64,000 nt of DNA, from contig CM053271.1 in assembly GCA_028583415.1 (NCBI GenBank), positions 86,487,789-86,551,788 on the forward strand, in the 5' to 3' direction. This DNA is from Protea cynaroides. Lineage: Eukaryota > Streptophyta > Magnoliopsida > Proteales > Proteaceae. The translations under genes were made by a program, and so were the position numbers. Of this stretch, positions 12,040 to 24,440 are shown piece by piece (the first letter of the stretch is position 1; each line of letters opens with the position of its first letter). The notes under the pieces are model-generated. The model made no database searches, was not told where the DNA came from, and saw nothing but the letters and a program-made list of their open reading frames with translations.

Positions 12040-12760
12040 GAAATCCTATGGGTTAGGATCTGGATAGTCCCTGTGGACTGATAGATAGTCCTAGTGGATC
12101 TAAGAATAACCCTATTTGGGTTGAAATATGGATAATATCCTAGTGGATCTATGGATAGTCCAAGTGGACTGAGATGTAGATAACCCTATTTGGGTTAAAA
12201 TATGGGGGATATCCTAGTGGATCTATGGATAGTCCGAGTGGACTAAGGTTTGGATAAATATCCTAGTGGATCTATGGATAGTCCGAGTGGACTAAGGTGT
12301 GGATCCGAATTTGGGATTCTCCCAAATGGCCTACGTATCCTAGGGTTTGCCCTAGGAATCAGAATCCGCGTAGTTCGGGATGGTTGGTGGATATGGCTGG
12401 ATATCCTAGTGGATCTATGGATAATCCGAGTGGACTAAGATAAATATCCTAGTGGATCTATGGATAGTCCAAGTGGACTAAGGTTATGGATCCGAATCTG
12501 GGTTTTTCCCAAATGGCCTACGTATCCTAGGGTTTGACCTAGGAATCAGAATCCACGTAGTTCGGGATGGTTGGTGGATATGGCTGGATATCCTAGTGGA
12601 TCTATGGATAATCCGAGTGGACTAAGATAAATATCCTAGTGGATCTATGGATAGTCCAAGTGGACTAAGGTTATGGATCCGAATCTGGGTTTTTCCCAAA
12701 TGGCCTACGTATCCTAGGGTTTGACCTAGGAATCAGAATCCGCGTAGTTCGGGATGGATA
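12040..12760. repeat. Tandem array of CCTAGTGGATC / GAGTGGACT units in LARD LTR
   Basis: Alternating units built on cctagtggatctatggat and agtccgagtggactaagg, plus longer units with cctagggtttgccctagg. The right LTR carries the same array at 26100-26810, with a stretch (26345-26455) that differs by several tiny deletions. Confidence 0.85.
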
Positions 12761-13239
12761 ACCTTTTCTAGGTTAATGATTGAGAATCTATTCTAGGTTT
12801 GGGATTGAGAACCTATTCTAGGTTTAGGGTTTGCCGAGGGGCAAATCGTCCTAAATTACCCTTTTCATTCTGAATTCTAATTTTGGAAGGTTTGGCAAAT
12901 AATTCTCTTTCTTTATTAAGGTTTTATTATTCCCATTATGCCCTTCCCAAGAATGTGGGTGCCTAAATGCACGTCCCCACACCTACATTGTCTTCTAGAA
13001 GTGTGCATATATGGCAGTTTAACTAGGGTGTTGCATAAAATAAGTTATTGCCAAAAAAGTAGAATATTCTATCTAAATATGGCACATAAAACATTTATGA
13101 CAAGAAATTCACATACGAGAAGATTGTTTAAAAATCTTTCAAATATGGCATGTATTGTAAATAAGGCAAGAGCCTACATGGCATGATCTAGTATGCTATA
13201 TTCTAAGCATGGCAAGATCCTAATTGCTATTTCTTTTCA

Positions 13240-14035
13240 TATTTAGGGTTTTCTACCCTAATTATAATTTTATTTCCATTTTTTAGGATTTTCTACCCTA
13301 ATTGCTACTTTCTTTCCATTTTAGGGTTTTCTACCCTAATTGTAATTTTATTTCCATTTTTTAGGGTTTTCTACCCTAATTGCTATTTTCTTTCCATTTT
13401 TTAGGATTTTCTACCCTAATTGTTATTTTCTTTCCATTTTAGGGTTTTCTACCCTAATTATTTTCTTTCCATTTTTAGGGTTTTCTACCCTAATTGTTAT
13501 TTTCTTTCCATTTTTTAGGATTTTCTACCCTAGTTGTTATTTTCTTTCCATTTTAGGGTTTTCTACCCTAATTGTTATTTTCTTTCCATTTTAGGGTTTT
13601 CTACCCTAATTGCTATTTTCTTTCCATCTTAGGGTTTTCTACCCTAATTATTTTCTTTCCATTTTTAGGGTTTTCTACCCTAATTGTTATTTTCTTTCTA
13701 TTTTTTAGGATTTTCTACCCTAATTGTTATTTTCTTTCCATTTTAGGGTTTTCTACCCTAATTGCTATTTTCTTTCCATCTTAGGGTTTTCTACCCTAAT
13801 TGTTATTTTCTTTCCATTTTTAGGGTTTTCTACCCTAATTGTTACATTCTTTCCATTTTAGGGTTTTCTACCCTAATTATTATTTTCTTTCCTATTTTTG
13901 GGTTTTCTACCCTAATTGTTACATTCTTTCCATTTTAGGGTTTTCTACCCTAATTATTATTTTCTTTCCATCTTAGGGTTTTCTACCCTAAATGTTATTT
14001 TCTTTCCTATTTTTTTAGGGTTTTCTACCCTAATT
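13240..14035. repeat. Array of about 21 hairpin units in LARD LTR
   Basis: Units of 32-40 bp, each with TTAGGGTTTTCTACCCTAA or a near copy: inverted arms TTAGGGT and ACCCTAA around a TTTCT loop. Units are separated by TTGTTATTTTCTTTCCATT spacers of variable length. The arms resemble the plant telomere repeat TTTAGGG. The right LTR has the same array at 27275-28110. The related solo LTR at 34246-39119 lacks it. Confidence 0.9.
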
Positions 14036-15339
14036 GTGACAATAAGCATTTAATATAGCATGTAAGCAAGTGTAGCAGACAAATATGGCAATAAACATGT
14101 GTATCATTCCAATCATGGCAATGTGATTATTTCAATTATGGCAATGTGATCATTCCAATTATGGCAGTGTATGCATACGAGCATCCGAACATAGCATAGC
14201 ATCAAATATGGCATGTGAGAAACAACCAAAGCATATGAGAATCAATCAAAACATGATGGAACACGCAGCAAGATGACAGCTTTGTCAGGCTGGACCAAAA
14301 TGGGCACATAAGGCACTGTACTTACTCAAAAAATTCTTAAAATATATCCCTGGAAAGAAGACTCAGAGGCCAACATTTTGTCTCAAGGAAGCTATTCCTA
14401 AAAGAGACCATAGGCAGGTCGAAAACATTCCCCAAGTACAGGCAAATACACTGGTCAGGTCTGTTCCAGATTTTTGACCAGTTACACCATAAATTCCAAA
14501 TAAAATTCTATTCTTAATGAAAATTAAATATAGACATATGTCTATGCAGAAAACTATCTGATCTAAAATTTCATTAAGAAAAACAAGTTAAAACAGTATA
14601 TTTTCTTTGTGAAAAATGACTCTTTTCAATCATGCAAATCAGCACATCATGACAGATCTAAAATCAAAGCTTTATGCACTTAAAAATTGATATCAATTCA
14701 ACGAAAAATGGAAAAAATATGAAACTAGTGCCATTTTTTAGAAGACTTTCATGTCTAAAAAGTTCATGTTAAGTGGATTTTCTGATTATGGCCATAAGGC
14801 CTTTGTCTAGAGACTTTCCGATGGAGGATTGCATTACATCCGAGAAAAATAGCAATGTCAAAGACAAATTGTTTGATATATTTCCCCAATTTCAAATGGA
14901 ACGAAATTTTTAGGGTAGTCTTCTATCATATCAGAGAGACTCCCATAAAAAGTTTGGGCTTCAAAATCTTAGAAAAAATACATATGATGTACGTCCTAAA
15001 TTTGAACCCTAAATCTGGAATTTTCAGATCAGAAAATCACTTTATGAAATTTACAAAAAACATCAAACATCATTGTATATCAATCAAAAATTCATCATTG
15101 AATAGCTTAGACAAATTATCATTCATGAAAAATGTTAGACATAGGCATCCTAACATTAACAAGCATGTAATAGAGCATTCATGATTGAGATTTCATGAAA
15201 ATTAGCCTTTTTCAAGCAAAATTGGCATTCGGGCATTATAACGACCTCTAAATTTGTTTAGAGTACTAACCTTGGGCTCAAATCGAGCGAAACCGTTGAT
15301 GAAGGGTGATTGGGGATTGTATCAATCCCCTTTGAATGT

Positions 15340-15960
15340 GAATCCTCCTTCTCCTCTCTTCTGCTTCTTTCTCTCTTCTCTTTCTCTCTCTCTTTCACGT
15401 TTTCCTCTCTCTCTGCTCTCCTTTCTCTCTCTCCCCACGTTTTCCTCTCTTTTTGCTCTGGAAAAAAGGATCCTCCTCTTTGCCTATTTATAGTTTTTTC
15501 ACTCATTTTCTAAAAGATCCTTTTTTCTAAAAAAATATTTTTTTTTTCCTTTTTCTTTCCTTCCTTTTTTTCTTTCTTTCTTTCTCCTCTCTCTCTTTCA
15601 CGTTTTCTTTCTAGAAAACGTGAAGGGGAATCTTTTCCCCTTTTTTCTTTTTTTTTTTTATTCCTCTCTCTTTCCTTTTTTCTTCTCATGATCTTTTGGA
15701 TTATCTCAAAACCCTAAATCCCCTTCTCTTTCACGTTTTCTCTCTCCCCTCTTTCCTTTTTTTTCTCAAAATCTTTTTGGATTATCTCCACAATTGAAAT
15801 CTCTATTCTTTTCCACGTTTTTCTCCCCTCCCCTTCTCCTTTTTTTTCTCAAAATCTTTTGGATTATCTCCACAATTGAAATCTCTATTCTTTTCCACGT
15901 TTTTCTCTCCCCTCTTTCCTTTTTCTTCTCAAAAATCTTTTGGATTATGATTTACACATG
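15340..15960. repeat. Polypyrimidine tract with conserved hairpin in LARD LTR
   Basis: About 600 bp of C/T-rich sequence on the plus strand (purine-rich in element sense). At 15599-15622 a perfect inverted repeat has arms CACGTTTTCT and AGAAAACGTG around a 4-base loop. A TATA-like box on the minus strand lies at 15485-15492. Confidence 0.8.
15485..15492 (-). promoter_or_regulatory. TATA box of LARD (left LTR)
   Basis: The minus strand reads TATAAATA after a moderately AT-rich stretch. Position and motif match the right LTR (29560-29567). Transcription would run to lower coordinates through purine-rich leader DNA. Confidence 0.5.
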
Positions 15961-16065
15961 TATATTACACATATATATATTTAATAACATACATACACAT
16001 ACATACATACATACATGTATATATATATGTATATATATATATATTATAATATATATAGAGACTGA
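15960..16065. repeat. ACAT/AT microsatellite
   Basis: Short runs of TATA and ACATAC next to the CT tract. The same run is at 30034-30128 in the other LTR. Confidence 0.8.
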
Positions 16066-16927
16066 CCTAGGTTGACAACTGATTTGAATTGAGTTGACTG
16101 GACTGATTGGAATTCACTGGGGTTCCTCTCCTTGTCATTTCACGGGTCATTTCCGCTGTCATCCCGCATGGAATTTTCCGATGGCCTCTATTCCAAATTT
16201 TTTACGCTCATTTTGTAGAACATAAAAAATGAGAAATATAGGAACTTGAACCACCTCATTTGGAAGTAAAATGGTCAACTTATGAATTTTTGAAGTTTAA
16301 ACGGACCAATTACCGATAATTTGGTTGACCATTCTGCATGAGATCCTTCGGAGACTTCTACCGAAAATATTTTACGTCCACTTTGTAGAGCACTAAAAAT
16401 GGAACATAATGAGACTGAATCACCCGAATCCGATGTAGAACGGAAAAGATATGCAGCTTCAAGTTCTAATGATCATTTTGCATGCAAGTTTGCATGGGAC
16501 CCACCGGCGACTTCTACCCGGGATTTTTTACGTCCACTTTGTAGAACATCATGAATGAAGAATAATGGTCTTGGAATCATCCCGAATCTGATGTCGGATG
16601 ATCAAGATATGATGATTTGAAATTCAAGCAATCCAACTTAGGATAATTTGCATGAAGGCCCCCGGGATTATTATTTTATAATAATTTCGGAAACCTCCCT
16701 TATATGTAGCATCCGACTAAAATGATCATATCTTCCTCATTTGATATCGGAATTGAGCAATTCCGGTCTCGTTCCAAGATAATTCTATGACCTATGCATC
16801 CACGCAGATAATAGCCCATGACCCCGTTGTGAGGATCGGTGGAAAATCACGGATCTTTGGGTTAAAGGTCCGAAACCCGCCATATTGGTTCACTTATGCC
16901 GAGGGTGGCAAAAATGGGGTGCTTACA

Positions 16928-16943
16928 GATGCCCCTCTTTAGC
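16928..16943 (-). other. LARD polypurine tract
   Basis: The minus strand reads GCTAAAGAGGGGCATC, directly before the 3' LTR in element sense. AAAGAGGGGCA is the form usual in Tat-lineage elements. Confidence 0.85.
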
Positions 16944-19900
16944 CGAGATTGTTATCAGTTGAAGGCTAAAGATAAAAGAACCACATTTTTTTGGGGTATG
17001 AGTGATATTGTTTATTGGGCTGCACTTAGGGTAATTCTTCCTAAACCGCCTACGTATTCTAAGGGTGTCCTAGAAATCAAGCCCGGAACGTAGTTCGACC
17101 GGCAAGAAGGTTTGCTCTTCTTGGAAGATTGATGATTGTTCCTCTTGTATAAAGCTAGGCTGTGAATACAAGGCTCATTTGTAGGTCGGGAACCTCTTCT
17201 TGCCGAGGTGGAACTCAATGCAAGGTATGTGCGGGCTTGGACCCGGCTTGATCCATTTGTAGGCTGATAAACCTCTTCTTGTATGAAGCTAGGCCGTGAA
17301 TACAAGGCTGATTGCATGAGCTTGGGCTCGGATTTGATTTGGATGGAAAATTTGATGTCTTCTCTTTGATTGAACCGAGGCTCTTTTGATTGAGATTCCG
17401 AGATTGTTTTTTCTAAATAAGCTAGGGCTCGCATTTGATTCACTTATATGCTGAGATTGAATTGATCTTTGAATGAGCTAGGGCTCTGGATTCACTTATA
17501 GGCCGAGATTGACTTGATCTTTGAATGAGCTAGGGCTCTACATTTGATTTACTTATAGACCGAGATTGATTTGAAATTTGGATGAGCTAGGGCTCGCATT
17601 TGATTCCGAAATGAGCAAGGACTCGAGAAAGTCACTTATAGGGTGAGGAATTTTCTATTGATTCCGAAATGAGCAAGAACTCGGAAGGTCATTTATAGGG
17701 TGATACTTGAATGACTCATCTTGGCAGTTCCTACCGGCTTTGGACCTTCGGGGATTGAAAATAGGAATATCCTTCTTGGAAGCTCTATGGCTTTGAACCT
17801 TTAGGATGCTTGAAAGTGACCCATACAGGAAGGCTTTGTTGACTTTGAACCATTAGGGTTGGAATCTGACCCATCTTGGAAGTCTATTGACTTTGAACCT
17901 ATAGAGTGCTGGATATCTTTGAAATGATGGTGAATTCCTTGGTAGTTTTCTGAGTTTTTTGCTCCTGCTTTATTGGTAAAGGCACAAAACATGACATCAT
18001 TGGAAGTGGTGTCATGGACTTTGGTGGCATGATACCTAGATTTGAAATTTCCCATTTATGACCTGGTACTGAAAGTTTGACTCAATTTCAGCACGGTATG
18101 GATGACTTGGTTACTCCCTTTGAAGGGTTCCAAGTAATTTAAAGGTGATGATTTTCTTCAGCCAACATTGGTGTTGTTGGATTTTGGATTGAAAGAAACT
18201 CTAGCGAGGATTTTGGACAAGAATGAGGGGACATTGACAGTCTTTAACCAAAGTGACTTTATTGATTGACCATGGTGTTAAATTGTCAAGGGACATTTGG
18301 TCAACTAAGTTCTTTGACTGTGCATTATGGTAGAACAAATTGGTAGAATAGCCAAGCGGCGATGAAATGTGACATGGTTTTGGCCCTCAATCTAGGCTCA
18401 TGAAAAGCTCAGGGCATTGCAACATTGTTGTGCCAATTTTGAAAGATGAATGAACCATGGCCCCAAAGTAGGCACGAGGAGCAAAGGATTCGAAGTGTTC
18501 CTTCAGAGAATTTGGTGACCAAATCTTAACAGGTGAGTGACCACATTGGATTTTCTTCATCAACATGATTGGGAGAACTGAGAAATTGGCAAAAACCAAC
18601 TTGGAGGAACCTACTTCTATTGACTAGGAAAGTCAGTGACTTCAGACTAGACAATGGATCTTAGATTTAATGCTCATGATCAAGTTCAATTCCTCTACAT
18701 AGGGTATATCTATGCCCCAGTGTCTGCATCTTGTGATAGACCACTACTGTAGTATGCTAGGGCACAGGCAATCTAACAGAGTTAGAACTAGGTTGAATCT
18801 GGATTGCATCCATAATTGACCATGCTTCCAAGGTCAAGGGAAGATTGACAGATTGGTTGCAGGAAGTGACTTCTTAGACAAGCCCTTCCTGAATTTTTAA
18901 AAATGAAGGAACTGATGATTTGAATGAATTTGGCTACATCCGTAACCAGGCCATGAGAATTTGCTCTCTCCCTAACATGACCAACAGGATTTGAAGATAG
19001 AGTTCTGTTGAAAGGCAATGCTATGGAGCCCAACAGATGATGGCTTGTTCAACTCCTCCGAGTATGATTCACTGGAGAGCAAGAGGGGTTCCTTTCCTTA
19101 TGGAGGGTAGACTGGTATGACACTTGTCTACATGAACCACTGAATTTTTCTATGAAGGGTCAATGAGGGCAATGCTTTAGGGTTGCATTAGGTCGCCTAT
19201 CCCCACTGAGGTATTATGGGTTTCCCATTGAGGTTTCTCGGGTTGCCTTTCCCTGCTGAGGTTTCTTTTATTCCCTTTATTATTTTTTTCATTTTCTTCT
19301 TTTTGCAAACCCCATCTTGGGTTGAATAAAGAGTCCTGATATGGTGAGGATATTGTCAAAATTATGGTCCTATCCAATGGTCTGAAACCCTTAGGGGAAA
19401 TCTGAATGGCATGACTTTTATGACAAATGGGTAGCCTTGCCCCACTGTTTAAGTTGACACCTACACGTATTGATAGGCGGACAGCTATTTGAATCACTAC
19501 TAAAAGCGATCTTAGGGAAATGCAGTCCCACACCAAAATTGAAAATGGTGCCAAATTATGTTTTCCTTTCTTGGAGATGTTCAGATGGAACCCGTGTCCC
19601 AACAAGCTATATCGAGATTCTGAATCAGTCACGATCATATCTGGGCCTGAAACCTTTAGGTTTGTTGACAAGTATTGATGTTGAAGGTCCAAGAGGACGG
19701 ATGTGAAACTGTCCACATGGGTCTACCATTGGGAGAGTGTTTGGTTGTTTATGTAGAATGGATTTATCTTACCGAGAAGATCCCATTTTATTGGCTTGAG
19801 AAATGAAGGGCTTATGGGAACCTTTGGGAAGCCGTTGGATGTAATGAACGACAGATGAGAGTTCCAGCCAGATTCATGAATTTGTACATAAAATGATGAC

Positions 19901-20245
19901 ATGATCATGAGATACAATGCCATAAAAATTGATAATCAAAAGAAGGGCTTGTGATAGAGACTCCTTGGAAGACCGTCTGATTGATGGACGGCAGAGAGAG
20001 TCTAATGCCGATGAGAAATCTTTCTCTGATGAAGAAGTGATGAGATCGTCTCCTGTAAAGGCGGGATGTAATTGGCCAAAATCAAAAGTCCGGTCCAACA
20101 TGCTGTAAATCTCGACGAATGATCGAACTTGCTATCGGGCTTTGGTTGGAACTATCATCCTCTTGAAATGAGAGGGACAATTGGCTTATTGTCGAGCTCC
20201 AATGCCATTCAACATCTTGCTATTTTCTTTTCTTCTCTTTTTTTT

Positions 20246-20278
<33 letters not shown>

Positions 20279-20572
20279 GATGTGAAGGCCACATAATGCA
20301 AGGCTTCGCTTGATCACGAAATTGAATCCCGACTTTCAATATTGGATTTGAATCTTCTTCTTCCAAACATTTCCAATCGGATAGAACGTCTTTGCCCCAA
20401 CTAGCACTCGATCTTCTATAAACTTTATGAGCATTTGTGATCTGCTCATATAGTATCCCGATTTTATCCGCATGGTGAATCCGTATGCTTTGCGTCTGGA
20501 AGTTAATCATCACCTTCTATCCGATGTGACTACCTCCCATTATTGATGTAGATAAAACATAGGCTTGAATTT

Positions 20573-20610
<38 letters not shown>

Positions 20611-22039
20611 GGTATTCCAATGACCTCATTCTTGGATTTTGGGATTGACCATTCATCATGTATATCTTGCTTGCAGATGATTTATTTTGTAAGAACTTTG
20701 AAGTTTCCATCCTTTTTGGTGGCACATCTATCCTCCACATTTATACTGATTGGCCGATCTGTTGATCTAATGCTTTCCTTGGAATCTTTTCACGGGTAGA
20801 ACAAATGGCAGCTTCTCCAATACATGTTTCTTGAGACTACTCTTGTGTCTCTCGATTGATCATTTAAAGCTTTCCCGACGGGTTGGACCTTTCTTTCTCA
20901 AGAGGCCGGGTGGCGTAGAATGTTCGGGGGACGGCTCATCATTTCAATCATCTTCGGAGTCCGAATTGACCGCGCACGTAAAATAGGAGGATGTATGAAA
21001 CTCGGGAGGAAATGTATGGAAGAGACAAGGCACAAAGTTTGAAATCCCAAACGGGGTGATTTTTTTATTTTTTTTACTTACAGGGCAGATTGGGCTGGTC
21101 TTGTCAACAAGCATATCAATCTTGGACCCAGACATGGATGACCTATCGAATATCGATAATAGAAAGTTGAAACAACTAGTTCATCCAAGTGACTCCAGTT
21201 GGGCATAACGCCTTCGACGACCACCTTCGGTCGTTGTGGGAATAAATCTTCCTTCGGATTTCTAATAGCAAGACTCATCATGCCCCTCTATCAATAGGTG
21301 CAAGATGCCTACCTTTCGGGTTCCATACAATTCTTACCCTCTTTTTTTTCGGTTGGGATCCATTCATAACCGAACTATTGCTTTTTAAGCACATGGTTAC
21401 TCCGGTTCATGCCCCGGTTTGGGGGTTCGGTGGATTCATCAATGGACCACTTCTAGCTGAATTCAAAATCATTTTGGCTTATGCCCCAGCTTGTGGAGCA
21501 AGGGGTATCACCATTGCACTACACCATTTTGAGTCCAAGATTGGACTAATTTATGCCTTGGCTTGGGGGGTTCAATGGATTTCTTTGTTAGACCACTCTC
21601 AATTTGGGTCTAAGGTCAATTTGGTCCATGCCCCAATTTAGGGCATAATGGCTTTCCTCATTAGACCGCATTCAATTTAGGTCCAAGGTCAATCCGGTTC
21701 ATGTCCCTGCTTATGGGTTAAGGGTTTCATCATTGGACCATTCCCTAGCCGTGATTCCCGGTTCCTATCCTAGCCCGGGGCATATCGGATCTCATCTTTG
21801 GTCAACCCTGTTGCTCGGGAAAATTCCATTCCCTCTCTTTGAACCATGAGGAATACGAGGGCAATTCTTTGGATTCTAGCATTTTCTTGGCCAATGGGGC
21901 AGAAATGCCCGAGATGGGAACACCACAGCTGAAGTTTCATGGTCTCCGAAGGTTCATGATTGATCTTTATTGACTAGCAATGAGTAATGCTTCTCATTCG
22001 CCATTCCCGACGAGCTATCCTAACTTGTAGCACCGGGCT

Positions 22040-22520
22040 ATGATGGACATGGATCGGGCTCTAATTGATAGAGCCAAAGATTGATTTTGAATCGGTCTCC
22101 GATTGATAGAGACAAGATTGACTTTGAATTGGTCTCCGATTGATAGAGACAAGATTGACTTTGAATTGGTCTCCGATTGATAGAGATCAAGATTGATTTT
22201 GAATTGGTCTCCGATTGATAGAGATCGAGTTGATTTTGAATTGGTCTCGATTGATAGAGATCAAGATTGATTTTGAATTGGTCTCCGATTGATAGAGATC
22301 AAGATTGATTTTGAATTGGTCTCCGATTGATAGAGATCAAGATTGATTTTGAGTTGGTCTCCGATTGATAGAGATCAAGATTGACTTTGAATTGTCTCCG
22401 ATTGATAGAGATCAAGATTGACTTTGAATCGATCTCGATTGATAGAGATCAAGATTGACTTTGATTGATCTCCGATTGATAGAGATCAAGATTGCTTTGA
22501 ATCGTCTCCGTGTGAGTCAA
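22040..22520. repeat. Tandem array, about 40-bp unit (LARD interior)
   Basis: Around eleven units of the form gattgatagagatcaagatt followed by gactttgaattggtctcc. Units near 22490 are ragged. Confidence 0.9.
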
Positions 22521-22689
22521 GATTGACCGCGCGGACCGGGCTCTAGTTGCTAGAAGCAAGGATTGCTTGAGTTGGGCTCCGATTGATAGAGGCCAAGGAT
22601 GACAATAATGGATTTGACTCTAATTGCTAGAGATGATGGAATGACTAAAATTCTCTTTGATTCCTTTATGAAGTGGAACGTGGACCAAA

Positions 22690-24440
22690 GGTAATGATTG
22701 AACAGGCCTAGAGGCTAACTCATGCTCACATTGAGTTCATATGAATGGAACATTTCTTAGTTCCGACATGAATCAGAACCTGAACCACAGTTGATGGTTG
22801 GATAAGCCTAGTGGCTAAATGAATTCAAATGAATGGAACTCTTCTTAGTTCCAACATGAATCAGAACTTGAACCACAGTTGATGGTTGGACAAGCCTAGG
22901 GGCTAAATAAATTCAAATGAATGGAACTTTTTCTTAGTTTCGACATGAACTGGAACCCTAACCAAAGTTGATGGTTGGATAAGCCTAGTGGCTAATTGAA
23001 TTCAAATGAATGGAATTTTTCCTAGGTCCAACATGAATCAGAACCTAAACAGGAGGTGAAGGGTGAAAAAGCCTAGGGGCCGAATGCCTTCCTCATTTTA
23101 GCATGATTTGGGAGTGATGATCGAACCTGCCTAAAGGTTAAACCCTTTTTTAATTCTGAGATGAACCATAAATGGTGGTTGAATTTGGGGCTGAATATTT
23201 CTTTGATTCTGAGATGAACTGGATGTGATTGAATCTGCCTAGAGGCTGAATCTTTCCTTCATTCTGGATGGACCGAAATGATGATTGGACCTGCCTAAGT
23301 GCTGAATATTTCCTTCGGTTACGAGATGAACCGAAAATGGTGGTTGGACCTGCCTAGGGGCTGAATATATTTTTTTTATTCCGAGATGAACTGGATGTAA
23401 TTGAATCTTCCTAGGGGCTGAATATTTCCTTAATTCGGATGAACCAAAATGATGATTGAACTTGCCTAGGGGCTGAACCTTTCTTCGGTTCGAGATGAAC
23501 CAGAAATGGTGATTGAATCCGGGGCTGAATATTTCTTTGATACCGAGATGAACCGAATGTGATTGAATCCGCCTAGGGGCTGAATCTTTCCCTTAATTCG
23601 GATGAACCAAAATGATGATTGGACCTGACTAGGGGCTGAACCTTTCCTTAGTTCAAAGGTGAATAGGGAACAATGATTGGATTCCTAGGGGCTGAATCTT
23701 TCCTAATTCAAAGGTGGATAAGGAACAATGATTGATAGGGGCTGGATCCTCCTTAATTCGGAGATGAAGGAATATTTTTTTTCCGAGGTGATTCGATAAC
23801 TATGATTGGATTTGCCTAGGGGATGACCTCTTTCCTTAATTGAAAGGTACATTGAGAACTATGATTGGATTTGCCTAGGGGCTGAATCTTTCCTTAATTC
23901 AAAGGTGAATATTGGAACAATGATTGATTGATTTGCCTAGGGGCTGAATCTTTCCTTAATTCAAAGGAATCGAACTGATTGGAGAACGGTGATTGGATTC
24001 GCGCTGATTGGACTTGCCTAGGGGCTGAATCTTTTCTTATTTCAGAGATTAATCGAGAACTATGATTGGAGTTGCCTAGGGGCTGAATCTTTCCTTAATT
24101 CAAAGATGAATTGAGAACTATGATTGGATTTGCCTAGGGGCTGAATCTTTCCTTAATTCAGAGGTGAATAGAGAATTATTGGATTTCCTGGGGGCCCCCC
24201 CCCTCCCTTAAAGGTAATGAGAACCATGATTGGATTTGCCTAGGGGCTGAATCTTTCCTTAATTTAGAGGTAAATTGAGAATGGTGATTGGATTTGCCTA
24301 GGGGCTAAATCTTTCCTTAATTCGATGAGATGAATCAGAACTTTGATTGGATTTGCCTAGGGGCTGAATCTTTCCTTAATTCAAAGGTGAATCGGGAACT
24401 ATGATTGGATTTGCCTAGGGGCTAAATCTTTCATTCTTTC
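22690..24440. repeat. Tandem array, about 60-70-bp unit (LARD interior)
   Basis: Some 25 units containing gcctaggggctgaatctttc with ttaattcaaaggtgaat and aactatgattggattt. Many carry small insertions or deletions. The left part (22690-23100) is a variant with ttcttagttcc. Confidence 0.9.

Larger units (their letters stand above)
11606..16927 (-). repeat. LARD left LTR (3' LTR in element sense)
   Basis: 5322 bp, TGTGAGGACAAAG to GGGGTGCTTACA on the plus strand. Contains, from left: a block starting CTTAGATTGG (11700-12030), a tandem array of gatagtcc/cctagtggatc units (12040-12760), a hairpin array (13240-14035), a long unique block (14040-15330), a CT-rich tract (15340-15960), an AT/ACAT microsatellite (15960-16065) and a tail (16066-16927). 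No coding function is supported. Confidence 0.93.

Noticed and set aside
13240..14035. Regular array resembling a CRISPR
   Set aside because: Spacers are near-identical and the host is a plant. It is a tandem hairpin repeat in an LTR.
14855..15184. A 109-codon ORF repeated at 28929-29258
   Set aside because: Same reason: both copies are LTR twins, and the counterpart near 36511 in the solo LTR meets a TGA after about 14 codons.
17012..19716. Longer minus-strand ORFs (143 and 179 codons) in the LARD interior as degraded gag or an accessory gene
   Set aside because: No capsid, zinc knuckle, protease or transposon-associated phrase could be seen, and composition follows local repeats.
20220..20740. 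Lys-rich ORFs on the minus strand
   Set aside because: Produced by poly-T runs at 20248 and 20575.
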